This document shows positions 41,374-51,241 of a DNA stretch of 64,000 bases, piece by piece. Made by a program: the position numbers and the translations under genes. The notes beneath the pieces are model-generated. The model ran no database searches, was not told the origin of the DNA, and saw only the letters and a program-made list of their open reading frames with translations. The DNA is from WHSW01 sp963749365 (GTDB lineage: Bacteria > Actinomycetota > Thermoleophilia > Solirubrobacterales > 70-9), in assembly GCA_963749365.1 (NCBI GenBank), contig CAVVME010000004.1:248001-312000 (forward strand), in the 5' to 3' direction. Numbering within the stretch: position 1 is the first letter of the stretch; the number at the start of each line of letters is the position of its first letter.

Positions 41374-43922
41374 GATCGGTCCGTCTCGTAGCCGAGCTCG
41401 ATCAGGACGTCGCCGGCCTCACGCTTGAAGGTCTCGCGGTCGCCGGCGGTGAACACGTCGTGCCACTGGCCGGCGAGCCCGTTACGCAGGAATTCCGTTG
41501 GCCGCTCGTCACCGCGGCTGCGACCGCGGGTGGCTCGTTCGAAGCTCGCCGACTCGACGCAGCGCTCGACCGCGGGGTTGGCGGTGTCGGCCTCGAGGAA
41601 GCCGAGTACCTCGCGGGTGGTCTCGAGCGGGTCGGACAACATCGCCTCGTAGCGAACCTCGAGGTAGCGCTCGCCGAGCAGCGCGCGTCCGTCGCCGCGG
41701 GCCCGCTTGGTCATCTCGGCCCACTCGCGGGCCGTGCCCGCAAGCCAGTCCGGCGTGAAGATGCTGCGGCCCATCTCGCGGAAGCGGGTCGGGTCGGAGC
41801 GGTAGGCATCGCGCGTCTCGCGGTCCGCCGGATCGAGCTCATGGATTCCCCCGCCGCCGACGCTGCGGTTCCAGACGTGGTGCTTGGACGAGATCGCGAC
41901 GTCGCGCCCGTCGCGGATCACGTGCACGACCCGCGCCGACGGGTGGATCTGGGCCAGCTCGCGGACCGCGTCCGAGCTCAGGAACGGAGTCTTGTCGCCG
42001 ACGATCGGGGTCCCGAGCTCTGCGGCCGCTTGGCCGAGGAAGTAGTCGATCGTGATCCTGGTCAGCTCCCTGAGCTGCTCGTCGGGGTCGCGATCACGGG
42101 CCCAGACCGATCGCTCCAGCCAGGAACGGAGAGCCGGGTCGGCGACGAGCGCGCCTGCCAGTGGGCGGGCGGGGATCGTTGCCGTCTCGGGGCCCGGCAG
42201 GACGTAGTCGGCGCCGAAGAACCTGCCCTCCCCGCGGCAGGTGATTTCGGGGTGCGCGTCGAGCGTTCGCATGATCCAGGTCGTCCCCGACTTTGCCCGA
42301 CCGAGGACGAAGAAGAAGGACGGAGCCGCGGACGTCCGGCGCCTTGCGGGCGGCCACCGGCGGGGGGCCCGGACGCGCGTCCGTCTCTGCCGCTCGCGGC
42401 GAGTCGCGGTACCACCGCCCTGGGGCTTCTGATGGTGGGCGTTTCCCGAAACGACGGGCCCCAGGCTCCTTGCGCGGGTCCCGGCGGGCCGCGTCCGTGG
42501 GTTCAGGCGAGGGCTTGAGACGCGGCTGTCCTGGGCGACCTTCGTCCCCGGACGGTCCCCGGGGCCTCGCACCCGAATCTCCTCGTAGAGCGCCAGAAGC
42601 CTGTCCACCCCCTCGGCTGCGGTCATCGGCGGCCTGGCGTTGGCCCCGAGGCGCTCGACCAGGTCAGGGTCCGCGGCCAGGCGATTCAGCTTCGCCGCAA
42701 GGTCGGACGCGTCACCTGGCTCGAACAGCAGGCCGTTGTGCTCGTCGGTGATCACCTCCGACATCCCGCGGAGATCGGATGCGACGACCGGCACCCCGGC
42801 GGCTTGCGCCGAGTAGATCGTCAGCGGGGCGTTCTCGTACCAGACCGAGGGCACGACCTGAACGTCGATCCGGCGCAGGCGGTCCGGGATCCGTTCGTTG
42901 GGGACGCCGCCGGCAAAGCGGATCCGATCATCGCCAACCGCGAGGGCATGGAGCTCACGGAAATACTCAGGTTCGGCGTCCGGCGCACCGATGATCTCCA
43001 GCGTGGCGTTCGGATCGGCGACCTGGCGGAAGGCACGGACGAGTGCGCCGACGCCCTTCGGTCGCCGCAGGGTGCCGATGTAGCCGAAGCGGATGCCCGG
43101 TCGCGGTTCGCCACTTGGCTTACGCACGGCCTCGAACCGCGAGGAGTCGATGCTGTAGGGATGGATCCTGATCAGCTCCGCCGGCAGCCCGTTGGCCTCC
43201 AGCGCATCCCGCATCAGGGCGGTCGGCGCCAGGATCGCGTCGACCTGCTCGATCCGACTGCGCAGGAAGCTGCCCCGGTCGACCGCCGCCCTGACCACCC
43301 CGGTCCGGGGATCGTCGGCGTCCCTGGCGAGCGCATCGCGGGCGAACTGCCGGTACAGGGCGCGGCGGCGGGATGGGCGGGACGGCTGCTCGATCCCGAA
43401 CCATTTGTCGACCCGCCGACACTCGAGGCAGTTCGAGGAGAGCTCGTCCGGCCCGCCGCACAGCTCCCCGTCGGTCCGCATCAGGATGCTGCGCACACAG
43501 ACCGACCAGAAGTCCGTTGCAGTGAACACGAGCGGGACCCCGAGGGCCCGGAGGGCGTCGAGGGTCGAGCCGCTCAGGCGCGCGAGGTGATACATGTGAA
43601 CGACGTCGGGCGCCAGCCGCTGCGCCCACTCTCCGACGTACTCTCCGACCGCCTCGTCGGCGTACTCGAGTCGCACCGGCTCCACCCCGAGCCGTCGCGC
43701 GCTCATCCGATCGGGAACCCGTAGAGCGTGCACTTTCAGGCCGCGGTACGTGTAGTCAGAGGCCGCGATCTCAGGACCCGAGTGACCCGGCCGTGGATCG
43801 ACTGTCAGCACGTGCACCTCGTGGCCGCGCCGGAGCAGCTCGACACCGGTGTCGCAGGCGGCGACTTCGGTTCCCGCGAAGTAGTCGGGGAAAAACTGAT
43901 GGGTGGTCAGCAGGATCCTCAC
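41367..43922 (-). CDS. GT4 glycosyltransferase - sulfotransferase fusion
   Basis: 851 residues in one uninterrupted frame. Residues 1-440 are a GT-B glycosyltransferase: HQFFPDYFAGTEVA, GYIGTLRRPKGVGALVRAF (about 282) and NGLLFEPGDASDLA. An Arg/Pro-rich linker follows (about 445-530). Residues about 535-851 are a PAPS-dependent sulfotransferase with the 5'-phosphosulfate loop LGRAKSGTTWIMRTL (about 541) and the 3'-phosphate site HVIRDGRDVAISS (about 667). The EGRFFG and GDKTPFL motifs are shared with the separate sulfotransferase at 51234. Likely adds a sugar and a sulfate to the same exported glycan. ATG 43922 overlaps the upstream stop by 4 bases. Confidence 0.88.
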   Translation of the reverse strand: MRILLTTHQFFPDYFAGTEVAACDTGVELLRRGHEVHVLTVDPRPGHSGPEIAASDYTYRGLKVHALRVPDRMSARRLGVEPVRLEYADEAVGEYVGEWAQRLAPDVVHMYHLARLSGSTLDALRALGVPLVFTATDFWSVCVRSILMRTDGELCGGPDELSSNCLECRRVDKWFGIEQPSRPSRRRALYRQFARDALARDADDPRTGVVRAAVDRGSFLRSRIEQVDAILAPTALMRDALEANGLPAELIRIHPYSIDSSRFEAVRKPSGEPRPGIRFGYIGTLRRPKGVGALVRAFRQVADPNATLEIIGAPDAEPEYFRELHALAVGDDRIRFAGGVPNERIPDRLRRIDVQVVPSVWYENAPLTIYSAQAAGVPVVASDLRGMSEVITDEHNGLLFEPGDASDLAAKLNRLAADPDLVERLGANARPPMTAAEGVDRLLALYEEIRVRGPGDRPGTKVAQDSRVSSPRLNPRTRPAGTRARSLGPVVSGNAHHQKPQGGGTATRRERQRRTRVRAPRRWPPARRRTSAAPSFFFVLGRAKSGTTWIMRTLDAHPEITCRGEGRFFGADYVLPGPETATIPARPLAGALVADPALRSWLERSVWARDRDPDEQLRELTRITIDYFLGQAAAELGTPIVGDKTPFLSSDAVRELAQIHPSARVVHVIRDGRDVAISSKHHVWNRSVGGGGIHELDPADRETRDAYRSDPTRFREMGRSIFTPDWLAGTAREWAEMTKRARGDGRALLGERYLEVRYEAMLSDPLETTREVLGFLEADTANPAVERCVESASFERATRGRSRGDERPTEFLRNGLAGQWHDVFTAGDRETFKREAGDVLIELGYETDRSW

Positions 43923-45580
43923 GTTCTCGCCTCGATCGCGCCGGACGGAAAGCTGGCATGCGCGGTGAAGGCCGGCGCCAGAGGCGACCGGTGCGGGTCG
44001 GTGGGCGGGCGCTCATAGTCGAGCAGGCGCCCGATCTGCGAGCGCCACCGAGACCACATGTACTCGATCTCCTCCGGGCTGGGAAACGTGCGTAAGTCAC
44101 GACATTGGATCTGGGCGACGGGGGTGTAGACGCTGAGCAGACCCAGCTCCCCGAGGCGGAACGCGAGGTCGAGCGCGAACAGGCTCCCGGGGAGGTGCTC
44201 GACATCGAAGCCTCCGACCCGCTCGAACCTGCGCCGATCGATCGCCAGCAGGTCGGCGCTCGCCCCGCCGGGATTGAACGGCAATGCGCTGCTCGGCAGC
44301 TCTGCGTCCGAGCCGAGCGGGGCGGGCCCGGCGAGGCCCTCCAGATCGACCCGGACCCCGCCGTGGCGCAGGCGACCCTCGGCATCGACGACGGTGCCGC
44401 TCACGGCCCCGACCTCGGGGCGGGTCGCCTGCGCGACCAGCTCGCCCACCCATCGCGGGCCGGCGGTGGGCGGCAGCGAGGCGGCGTTGCCGCAGAAGAT
44501 CAGCACGTCGCCGGTGGCCTCTCGCGCGGCCCGGTTCGCCGCCCGGGCGGGACACGGGTCCTCGACCACCCGCAGCCCGGTTTCGCGGGCGGGACGCTGC
44601 CCGGCGACGATGACCTCGTCGACTCGAACCAGCGAGAGCTGCTGGAGCTGATCCAGGAGCGGCAGACGGGCCCGGCGACGATCGGAGCGCACGATCAGGC
44701 TCACTCGGCTGCCCTCCGGCGGCTGCCTGATCACCCGCGCGGTTCCGAACTCCCGCCCAGCCCGGGCGATCGCCCCTCCTCCGCGCCGCTCGAGCGCTGC
44801 GTCGACGACAGCGATCGTCGCATCGCTGGACGGGGGGTCGGGCAGCCCATGGACGACCCGCCCGTCGATGTCGGCGAGCACCCTGCGGTGGTAGAGAACC
44901 TGCGGCAGATGCGCCACCCTGCGGGCGCGCTCGGTGACCCGGAGGAGCAAGTCGTGCTCGGCGACGGGCCCGAGCGCCGGTTCGATCCCGCCCGCCTCCC
45001 TGATCACGCTCGTGCGCATCGCGCACAGTCGCCCCAGGTAGGGGCTGCAGAGCAACCGGTCGGGCGAGAAGCCGGGCTTGAAGACGGGGTCGGACCGCCC
45101 GCCCCGGTCGTCGATCCGATCCTCGTTTGAGTAGATCAGATCGGCGTCCGTGCCGCGAATCGCGTCCACGAGCCGCAGCAGCGCATCCGCCGAGAGCTCG
45201 TCGCCCTCGTCGACGATCAGGGCGAACTCGCCGGTCGCAAGCGCGAGCGCTCGAGCCAGGGCCGCCTCCGGGCTTGCCGCGGGACTCGCATCGGACCTGT
45301 GAATCCTGGTCTCGTCCGGCAACCGCGCGGCGAGCACGTCGTCGATCGCCGAGCGAGCGCCGTACTGCGCCACACACAGCTCCCAGCGCGGGTAGGCCTG
45401 GTCGGCGAGCGACTGAACCCCCTCGGAGACCCAGAGCTCGTCGAGCCGGCCGGCCACCAGGAGGAGGCTGATCGTGGGCGGCAGGCGGAGCGCGCCGACG
45501 TTCGCCCGCAGCGAGTCCAGCTCCAGCTCTCCGGTCTCCTGCCTCAGCGACCAGAGCCCGTAGTCGAGGCCCGTACTCAC
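43919..45580 (-). CDS. tandem GT2 (GT-A) glycosyltransferase
   Basis: 553 residues from GTG 45580, whose bases overlap the preceding stop as GTGA; an ATG at 45646 would overlap that gene by 70 bases and is less likely. Two GT-A halves are visible. The first (about 25-270) has EFALIVDEGDELSADALLRLVDAI and DLIYSNEDRIDDRGGRSDPVFKPGFS. The second (about 290-553) has DVLIFCGNAASLPP, EVGAVSGTVVDAEGRLRHGG and GGFDVEHLPGSLFALDLAFRL. This bipartite form is typical of O-antigen-type transferases. Acceptor and donor are unknown. Confidence 0.82.
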   Translation of the reverse strand: MSTGLDYGLWSLRQETGELELDSLRANVGALRLPPTISLLLVAGRLDELWVSEGVQSLADQAYPRWELCVAQYGARSAIDDVLAARLPDETRIHRSDASPAASPEAALARALALATGEFALIVDEGDELSADALLRLVDAIRGTDADLIYSNEDRIDDRGGRSDPVFKPGFSPDRLLCSPYLGRLCAMRTSVIREAGGIEPALGPVAEHDLLLRVTERARRVAHLPQVLYHRRVLADIDGRVVHGLPDPPSSDATIAVVDAALERRGGGAIARAGREFGTARVIRQPPEGSRVSLIVRSDRRRARLPLLDQLQQLSLVRVDEVIVAGQRPARETGLRVVEDPCPARAANRAAREATGDVLIFCGNAASLPPTAGPRWVGELVAQATRPEVGAVSGTVVDAEGRLRHGGVRVDLEGLAGPAPLGSDAELPSSALPFNPGGASADLLAIDRRRFERVGGFDVEHLPGSLFALDLAFRLGELGLLSVYTPVAQIQCRDLRTFPSPEEIEYMWSRWRSQIGRLLDYERPPTDPHRSPLAPAFTAHASFPSGAIEART

Positions 45581-46587
45581 GGTCCGTCGGGAGCCGGGGC
45601 CTGACGGAGCCGCGTGGAGAGCTTTCGCCAAGGCGTGGTGATCCATCGCCACGCCGAGCCCACTCGACGGCGGACGGCGGCGCGCGCATGACAGATCGCG
45701 AGTCCGATCCGGTACCCGCGGGCGGCGGCGACGATCTCGACCAGTTGCTCGGCCGATTGACGTGCAGCCCGGTCCTCGGAGGCGATCCGAGTGAGCTCGG
45801 CGACCTTCGCTCTCAGGTCGCCCGCCACCGCCTCGGCCCTTTCGCCGCGGGTGCGTTCGGCTTCGAGCCGGTCGGAGAGCTGTCGCACCTCCAGCGCCAG
45901 CGGCAGCACCGCGAGGCCGGCCGGATCGCGACCCAGTGCGACCGGCGCCGAGCACCAGTGCAATCCGGCGACGTCGAGCCCGGCGCCCTCAGGATCGATC
46001 AGCGAGACGAGCAACGACCGCCGCAGGGTCCCGCGCGGGCTGACGGGGTCGCCCGCGATCGGCATCGATGCGGGCGCAGACGGCCAAGGGTTGGAATCGA
46101 CGTCGCCGAGACCCGCCCCGCGCAGGGTGAGCAGCGCAGGAAGATGCTCCTCGGAGAGCACGAGCACCGAGTCGCCGAGCTCACGGAAGAACTCGATCGC
46201 CTCATCGAACGGGTTGTGCCCGTTGCTCGCCCGCGGCAGCTCCAACAACACGGCCCCCCGCGTCGCTCGCCGAAGCCGCGCGAGCAACTCGTGGCGCTCG
46301 GCGGGATCGAGTCGATGCACGATCTCCGCCCCGACCGCGCAATCGAAGCCGCCCTCCTCGAGCGTTCCCGTGACACCATCGTCGTCCAGCTCGCCGATGC
46401 CGACGACCTGATCCGGTGTCGAGGTCGCGGTCAGGCTTTGTCCGCCATCAGCCGCCTCGAGGATGCGCAACGATCGCCCCCGCGGCCGCATCAGGTCGAG
46501 AACGACCGCGGTCATCGTTTGACCGTGTGCAACATGGTTCCCGCCCGCGGCAACCGCGGATCGGTTCAGGTCCGTGTCGGCATCCAT
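45577..46587 (-). CDS. methyltransferase-like protein with C-terminal coiled coil
   Basis: 336 residues from ATG 46587, with AGGAGG 9 bases upstream, making it the first gene of the operon with the GT2, fusion and ABC genes. Residues about 25-200 have the alternating pattern of a SAM-methyltransferase (LRILEAADGGQSL, FDCAVGAEIVHRLDPAERHELLARLRRATRGAVLLELP), but the glycine-rich SAM loop is poorly kept. Residues about 230-300 are a coiled coil (RQLSDRLEAERTRGERAEAV), with a basic C-terminus. It may be a chain-length or scaffold protein as in other coiled-coil methyltransferases of Wzt-type loci, or catalytically inactive. Confidence 0.65.
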   Translation of the reverse strand: MDADTDLNRSAVAAGGNHVAHGQTMTAVVLDLMRPRGRSLRILEAADGGQSLTATSTPDQVVGIGELDDDGVTGTLEEGGFDCAVGAEIVHRLDPAERHELLARLRRATRGAVLLELPRASNGHNPFDEAIEFFRELGDSVLVLSEEHLPALLTLRGAGLGDVDSNPWPSAPASMPIAGDPVSPRGTLRRSLLVSLIDPEGAGLDVAGLHWCSAPVALGRDPAGLAVLPLALEVRQLSDRLEAERTRGERAEAVAGDLRAKVAELTRIASEDRAARQSAEQLVEIVAAARGYRIGLAICHARAAVRRRVGSAWRWITTPWRKLSTRLRQAPAPDGP

Positions 46588-46666
46588 ACCGGCGCGCCTC
46601 CTTGCATCTCACCCCAGAAACTCGTACGTCCGATGCGTCACTTCGCAATTTGGGCCTAAGCGGGCG

Positions 46667-47536
46667 TCAACGCATGAGTAATTCCCGCAAAAAGTCGCCT
46701 CGCGTCAGCAGCGCATCGAGATACCCGTACTCGGGAGCCCCCGCGGGTAGCCTGGCCACCTCGTCGGGAACCGTGTCGGGAAGGCCGGATTCGGTCTGCT
46801 GCGCCGCGATCACGGTCAGATAGGCATCCCGCGTGTCGATGCCGTAGAAGGCGTATCCGGCGTTTCCACCAAGAACTTTCAGCCGCACCGCGCCGTCGGA
46901 GTCGAGGGACGCGACGGGGCTCCCGGGAATGCGCTCGCAGACCTCGGCATCCGTGCCGCCCGCGAAGCCGAAGCGCCGGAAGGCGACCTCGAGAAAGCCC
47001 TCGCAGTCACCCCGGCGCAGCGCGCGCACCGCACGCTCGGCGGCGGAGTCGAGCTCCCGCGCGCGGGGGGTGCCGACGCTCGGCACGCCCCTGAACGAAT
47101 CGATGAAGGCGATGTGGAAACGGCCGTCGGACTCGCCGACGAGCAGCGCGCTGACGATTCGATCTCCGCGTCGGTAGTCGACCACCGCGGCGACCTCACC
47201 GTAGGCGGCCGCCGCCTTGACCTCCAGTCCGCTCAAGCCCTGCAGCGCGCGGCACCTTGCCTCGGTCGACAGGTTCGGACGCGAGATCGGATTGAGCTCG
47301 TTGATCTGGTTACAGTCGCCGGAGCTCAGGGTCGATTCAATCCGCTGCACCGCCTCTTGCACGGTCTCTTTCAGCTTCGGTGGTCCGGCGCCGGACGGCA
47401 GCGGCAGCGGCTGCTCGGGGGGCGGGTCATCGCTGCCCCCGCAGCCGGTGGCCAGCGCCACGACGGCGACCAGGGCCGCGAAAAGGGTCGCAGCTGCGAG
47501 CCGCCGATCCTCGAGGCTGGTGTAGAAGGTCATCAT
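46667..47536 (-). CDS. lipoprotein of unknown function
   Basis: 289 residues from ATG 47536 (ATG 47533 is equally possible; the upstream start at 47554 adds a Cys-rich, unlikely leader). A hydrophobic segment ends in the lipobox LATGC, so the mature protein is attached to the membrane through Cys and begins GGSDDPPPEQP. Two repeats of a Cys-containing NTF2-like or lipoprotein fold may be present (SSGDCNQINELN... and RRGDCEGFLEVA). It lies 79 bases upstream of the glycan operon on the same strand and divergent from the sulfotransferase-GT fusion. I do not recognise a family. Confidence 0.7.
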   Translation of the reverse strand: MMTFYTSLEDRRLAAATLFAALVAVVALATGCGGSDDPPPEQPLPLPSGAGPPKLKETVQEAVQRIESTLSSGDCNQINELNPISRPNLSTEARCRALQGLSGLEVKAAAAYGEVAAVVDYRRGDRIVSALLVGESDGRFHIAFIDSFRGVPSVGTPRARELDSAAERAVRALRRGDCEGFLEVAFRRFGFAGGTDAEVCERIPGSPVASLDSDGAVRLKVLGGNAGYAFYGIDTRDAYLTVIAAQQTESGLPDTVPDEVARLPAGAPEYGYLDALLTRGDFLRELLMR

Positions 47537-47617
47537 GAGACAGCAACGATCCATCGAGGGGGTCGTTGACGCACTATCATCGCCCAGCCTCGGGGGAGGC
47601 TCGAAGAAGGCAAGGGA

Positions 47618-50600
47618 TTGTCAGCCGTAGAGATCAAGGACGTCGTACTGCTCGGGGAAGGGGTGCCGGGCGTGCTCGAGTACGGGCTGACAAGCCCGCA
47701 CGCCGGCGATTCGCGAGTCGAGCTCGGGCTCGAGGTCCGGGGCTGGGCAATAGGGAGCGGGCCCGAGGTGCGGACGATCGAGCTCGTCTGCGAGGACGAG
47801 CTCGTACGCGAGATCCCGATCGACATCCGCGGCCGCGAGGACGCCGCCGACGCGCGGCCGAGCCGCTTCTTCGGCGTCGTCGGAGCGCTGCGGCTGCCGC
47901 CACGGTTCACGGTGATCGTCCGCGCCCGCTTCGAGGACGGCGGTGCCGCCGTATTGGCCGAGATCAGCGGCGAACGCGAGTCGCTCGCGGACAGCGGCGC
48001 TCCGGGGAATCTTCGAGCCGGCCTGATCTCGACGCCGACCGGGCGGACCGGCACGACCTGGGTCGTGCACCTGCTCGGCCATCACCCGCAGATTGTCGCC
48101 TACCCGCCTCACGGGGTGGAGCCGCGGGCCGCGAGCTATTGGCTCGAGGTGCTTGCCGCGCTGAGCGAGCCCGGAAGCTACAAGCGCGTCCTGCGCACGA
48201 GCGTCGACCGCGATCATTGGTGGCTGGGAGAGTGGCCCGAGGCGGGCCGCCAGCCGATTCGCGACGAGTGGACCCAGCGTTACCTGGGCAGGGACCGCAC
48301 CGTCGCGCTCGCCAAGCACGCCCGCGAGCAGATCGAGGACTTCTATCGTGGGGTGGCGGGCCAGCAGGGCAAGCAGCGGGCGGAGGTATTCGTCGAGAAG
48401 GCGCCGATGGGGCGCCTGCGCCTGGAGGTGCTGTCCGACCTGCTGCCCGAGACCAAGGACGTGACCCTGTTCCGCGATCCCCGCGACACGATCTGCTCGA
48501 TCCTCTCCTACGCCGACAAGAACCCGAACGCCGCCCTCGTCAGTGACCGACCGGACACCGGTGACGAATACCTCGAGATCGTGGCCGACTCCTTTCGCGG
48601 GCTGCTCGAGGAGGCAAGAGCCCGACCGGACGAGTCCCTGGTTGTCCGCTACGAGGATCTGCTGCTCGAGCCGGAGCCGACCCTCGGTCGGATCCTCGAG
48701 CACCTCGACCTCGACGCCGGCGAGTCGAGCATCGCCGAGACGCTCTCCTCGGCGCTGGAATCGGCCGAGCACCTGAGCGGTCACCGGACCGCGTCCGGAA
48801 GCGTCAACGCGTCGATCGGCAGGTGGCGGCGCGACATGGATGCGGGCCTGCAGCTGCGCTCGAGCAGCATCTTCGCCGACGTGCTCGCGGAGCTCGACTA
48901 TCTCGACGGGGAGCCGGCGCCGGCGCCGGCCACCAGGAAGCGGCGTCGAGATCCCGTGGTCGGCGTCTCGCGGGGACTGCTACGAACGATCGATCACAGG
49001 CGGTGGCGACACGTCTACGGCGTCGATGCGGCGCCCTCCACCCGGGAGGGGGATTCTGCCGTTCCGGTGACCGAGCTCGGAGCGCTGGTCGCAGACCAGG
49101 GGCCAGGCTTGATCGCCCTGCGGATGGGCAGCGACGGTCGAGTCGGAACCGGTGACCACGAGCCCGCGCGGCCAGACGCCGGGCTCAGTCAACGGCTGCG
49201 CTGGGCCAGGGCCCCGATCGGCTGGAAGGAAGACGCCGGATTCGCGGTGCGAGCCCGGAGCTCGCTCGGCCGCTTGCGTCGGCTGCTCTCGCAGCCGTGG
49301 CGGACCGGCTCGGGCGCGGAATCCGCTGAAGCGCTCGGCTACCTGCACCCCAAGCCGGGCGGCGGCCGCAGGCCGCTGTTCTCAAGCGTCCACCCGGTGA
49401 CCGGCGATCAGCTCCTGACCACGCGCCCGAAAGAGGCCGAGGACCTCGGATACCCGGACCCGACCCGGCTCGGGTTCATCGAGGCGGCGGCGCCGGTGAC
49501 CGGTGAGCTGGCGCCAAAGCGCGGCATCGTCCCGTGGGCGCACCGATTCGGCACTTGGCGAGCACCGCGCGGGGGCGGTAGCCAGGGCGCGATCCTCGAA
49601 CCGGTGAAGGGACGCGTGCCCCGGGACGCGCTTCGAGTCCGCGGCTGGGCCGTGCTCCGGAACGAGCCGGTGGCGCGAGTGGACGTCCAGATCAACGGTT
49701 CCCCCGTGGGCCGAGCGAGACTCGGCCTGCAGCGTCCCCGGGCGGAGAGCATGGCGAACCCGGAGACCGTGATCTCAGGCTTCGATCTCAGGGTGCCCCC
49801 CTCCGCCCTTCCCGCCGGGGTGCGCGAAGCTCGGATCTCGGCGCTGGTTACCGGCGTGCGCGGGACCCGGATCGAGTTCACGGCCCCGGAGGAGATCGAG
49901 CTCACCGACCCGGTCACGGAGGTTTCCGAGGACGGGGTGCGCCGGGTGGCGCGGGCCAACGTCCCGGCGGCCGATGGGGCCGACAACGGGCATGTGCCGA
50001 CTGCCACCTCGTCCATCGACGCAGCGAGCGTTGGTTCGGGCTCGACCTCACCCGACGACGGCAAGGCCATTCGCCTGGTCGCATTCGCCCACAGCCTGGC
50101 GCCGGGCGGCGCCCAGCGGACGCTGTTCGAGCAGCTCTACCGCCTGACCAAGGCGGAGAGGTTCACGGCCGCGGTGGTGGCCACCGAGCGCGGGCTCTGG
50201 GCACAGCGGTTCGAGGAGATCGGGGTGCCGGTCCACGTCGCCGGCCAGCTCGAGGGGCCGGGGCCCGAGGCCTACGAGCGGGCCGTGGCGGAGCTGTCGA
50301 AGGTCCTCGAGCAGGAGGCACCGGACGCGGTGCTCGCGAACACGATCGACTCCTTCGCCGGGGCCGATGCCGCCACACGGCTCGGACTGCCGGTCGCCTG
50401 GATCATCCACGAGAGCTATGAATTCCCGGTCTGGTGGCAGATGGGCCATCCCGACGGGCCCGAGCCTCACGCCCGTGAGAGATGCCTCGAGGCTCTGTTC
50501 TCCGCTGCGGCGACGATCTTCCCGGCCAACGCGACGCGGGTGCTGTACGAGCCCTATGTTCGGGCGGAGCGCTCGCTGACCGCGCCGTGCGGGGTCGAGT

Positions 50601-51241
50601 TCAGCCAGATCGACGAGGTCCGCTCCCGAGTCGACCCGGTGGCGGCGCGCGACTCGCTCGGGCTCGATCCCGACCGCAGGGTGGTGCTGTCGCTGGGCAT
50701 CGCCGAGCCCCGCAAGGGCAACGCCGTGCTCGCGCGGGCGTGGGCGATGATCAGCTCCGATCACCCTGACGCGGGCCTGTACATGGTCGGGGCCCGAGAC
50801 ACGCCCTACTGCAAGGCGATCAGGCGCTATATCAACGCCGCCGGAATCGCGGACTCCTGTGCGCTCGAGCCGCCGACGATCGAACCGCTGAGCTGGCACG
50901 CCGCAGCGGACATCTTCGCCCTCGCCTCCGACGTGGAGTCTGCTCCGATCGCCTTGGCCGAGGCGATGGCCTTCGAGACCCCGGCGGTCGCGACCCGCGT
51001 TTTCGGAGTGCCGGAGCTGATCTCCGACGGCCTCGACGGGGTCCTCTTCGAACCCAATGACGTCGCCGACCTCGCGGCTACGCTCGACGCCGTGTTGCGG
51101 ATGGATCGCGACCAGCTTCGGGCGATCGGGGCGCGGGGGGCGCGCCGCGTCCGCGAGCACCACGATCCCGAGCGCTTCATCGAACGCCTCGGCGAGGTGC
51201 TGGAGGCGATCGTGGCCGAGAGAGAGGCGTCCGCTGTCTGA
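47618..51241 (+). CDS. sulfotransferase - beta-module - GT4 glycosyltransferase fusion
   Basis: 1,207 residues from TTG 47618 (GAAGG 7 bases upstream). Residues about 15-115 form a small beta module with VRGWAIG. About 125-440 are a sulfotransferase with the PAPS loop STPTGRTGTTWVVHLL (about 138) and LFRDPRDTICS (about 283), of a different branch from the other two here. About 450-640 is low-complexity linker. About 640-790 is a second beta module with LRVRGWAVLRNEP. About 815-1207 is a GT4 transferase with HSLAPGGAQRTLFEQL, SLGIAEPRKGN and SAPIALAEAMAFETPAVATR. The order is the reverse of the GT4-sulfotransferase fusion at 41367. Divergent from the lipoprotein gene (81 bases). Confidence 0.85.
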   Translation: MSAVEIKDVVLLGEGVPGVLEYGLTSPHAGDSRVELGLEVRGWAIGSGPEVRTIELVCEDELVREIPIDIRGREDAADARPSRFFGVVGALRLPPRFTVIVRARFEDGGAAVLAEISGERESLADSGAPGNLRAGLISTPTGRTGTTWVVHLLGHHPQIVAYPPHGVEPRAASYWLEVLAALSEPGSYKRVLRTSVDRDHWWLGEWPEAGRQPIRDEWTQRYLGRDRTVALAKHAREQIEDFYRGVAGQQGKQRAEVFVEKAPMGRLRLEVLSDLLPETKDVTLFRDPRDTICSILSYADKNPNAALVSDRPDTGDEYLEIVADSFRGLLEEARARPDESLVVRYEDLLLEPEPTLGRILEHLDLDAGESSIAETLSSALESAEHLSGHRTASGSVNASIGRWRRDMDAGLQLRSSSIFADVLAELDYLDGEPAPAPATRKRRRDPVVGVSRGLLRTIDHRRWRHVYGVDAAPSTREGDSAVPVTELGALVADQGPGLIALRMGSDGRVGTGDHEPARPDAGLSQRLRWARAPIGWKEDAGFAVRARSSLGRLRRLLSQPWRTGSGAESAEALGYLHPKPGGGRRPLFSSVHPVTGDQLLTTRPKEAEDLGYPDPTRLGFIEAAAPVTGELAPKRGIVPWAHRFGTWRAPRGGGSQGAILEPVKGRVPRDALRVRGWAVLRNEPVARVDVQINGSPVGRARLGLQRPRAESMANPETVISGFDLRVPPSALPAGVREARISALVTGVRGTRIEFTAPEEIELTDPVTEVSEDGVRRVARANVPAADGADNGHVPTATSSIDAASVGSGSTSPDDGKAIRLVAFAHSLAPGGAQRTLFEQLYRLTKAERFTAAVVATERGLWAQRFEEIGVPVHVAGQLEGPGPEAYERAVAELSKVLEQEAPDAVLANTIDSFAGADAATRLGLPVAWIIHESYEFPVWWQMGHPDGPEPHARERCLEALFSAAATIFPANATRVLYEPYVRAERSLTAPCGVEFSQIDEVRSRVDPVAARDSLGLDPDRRVVLSLGIAEPRKGNAVLARAWAMISSDHPDAGLYMVGARDTPYCKAIRRYINAAGIADSCALEPPTIEPLSWHAAADIFALASDVESAPIALAEAMAFETPAVATRVFGVPELISDGLDGVLFEPNDVADLAATLDAVLRMDRDQLRAIGARGARRVREHHDPERFIERLGEVLEAIVAEREASAV

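Noticed and set aside
45580..45955. Upstream extension of the tandem GT2 gene to 45955
   Set aside because: It would overlap the upstream methyltransferase-like gene by 379 bases with Arg-rich shadow sequence; the GTGA overlap at 45577-45580 is the natural start.
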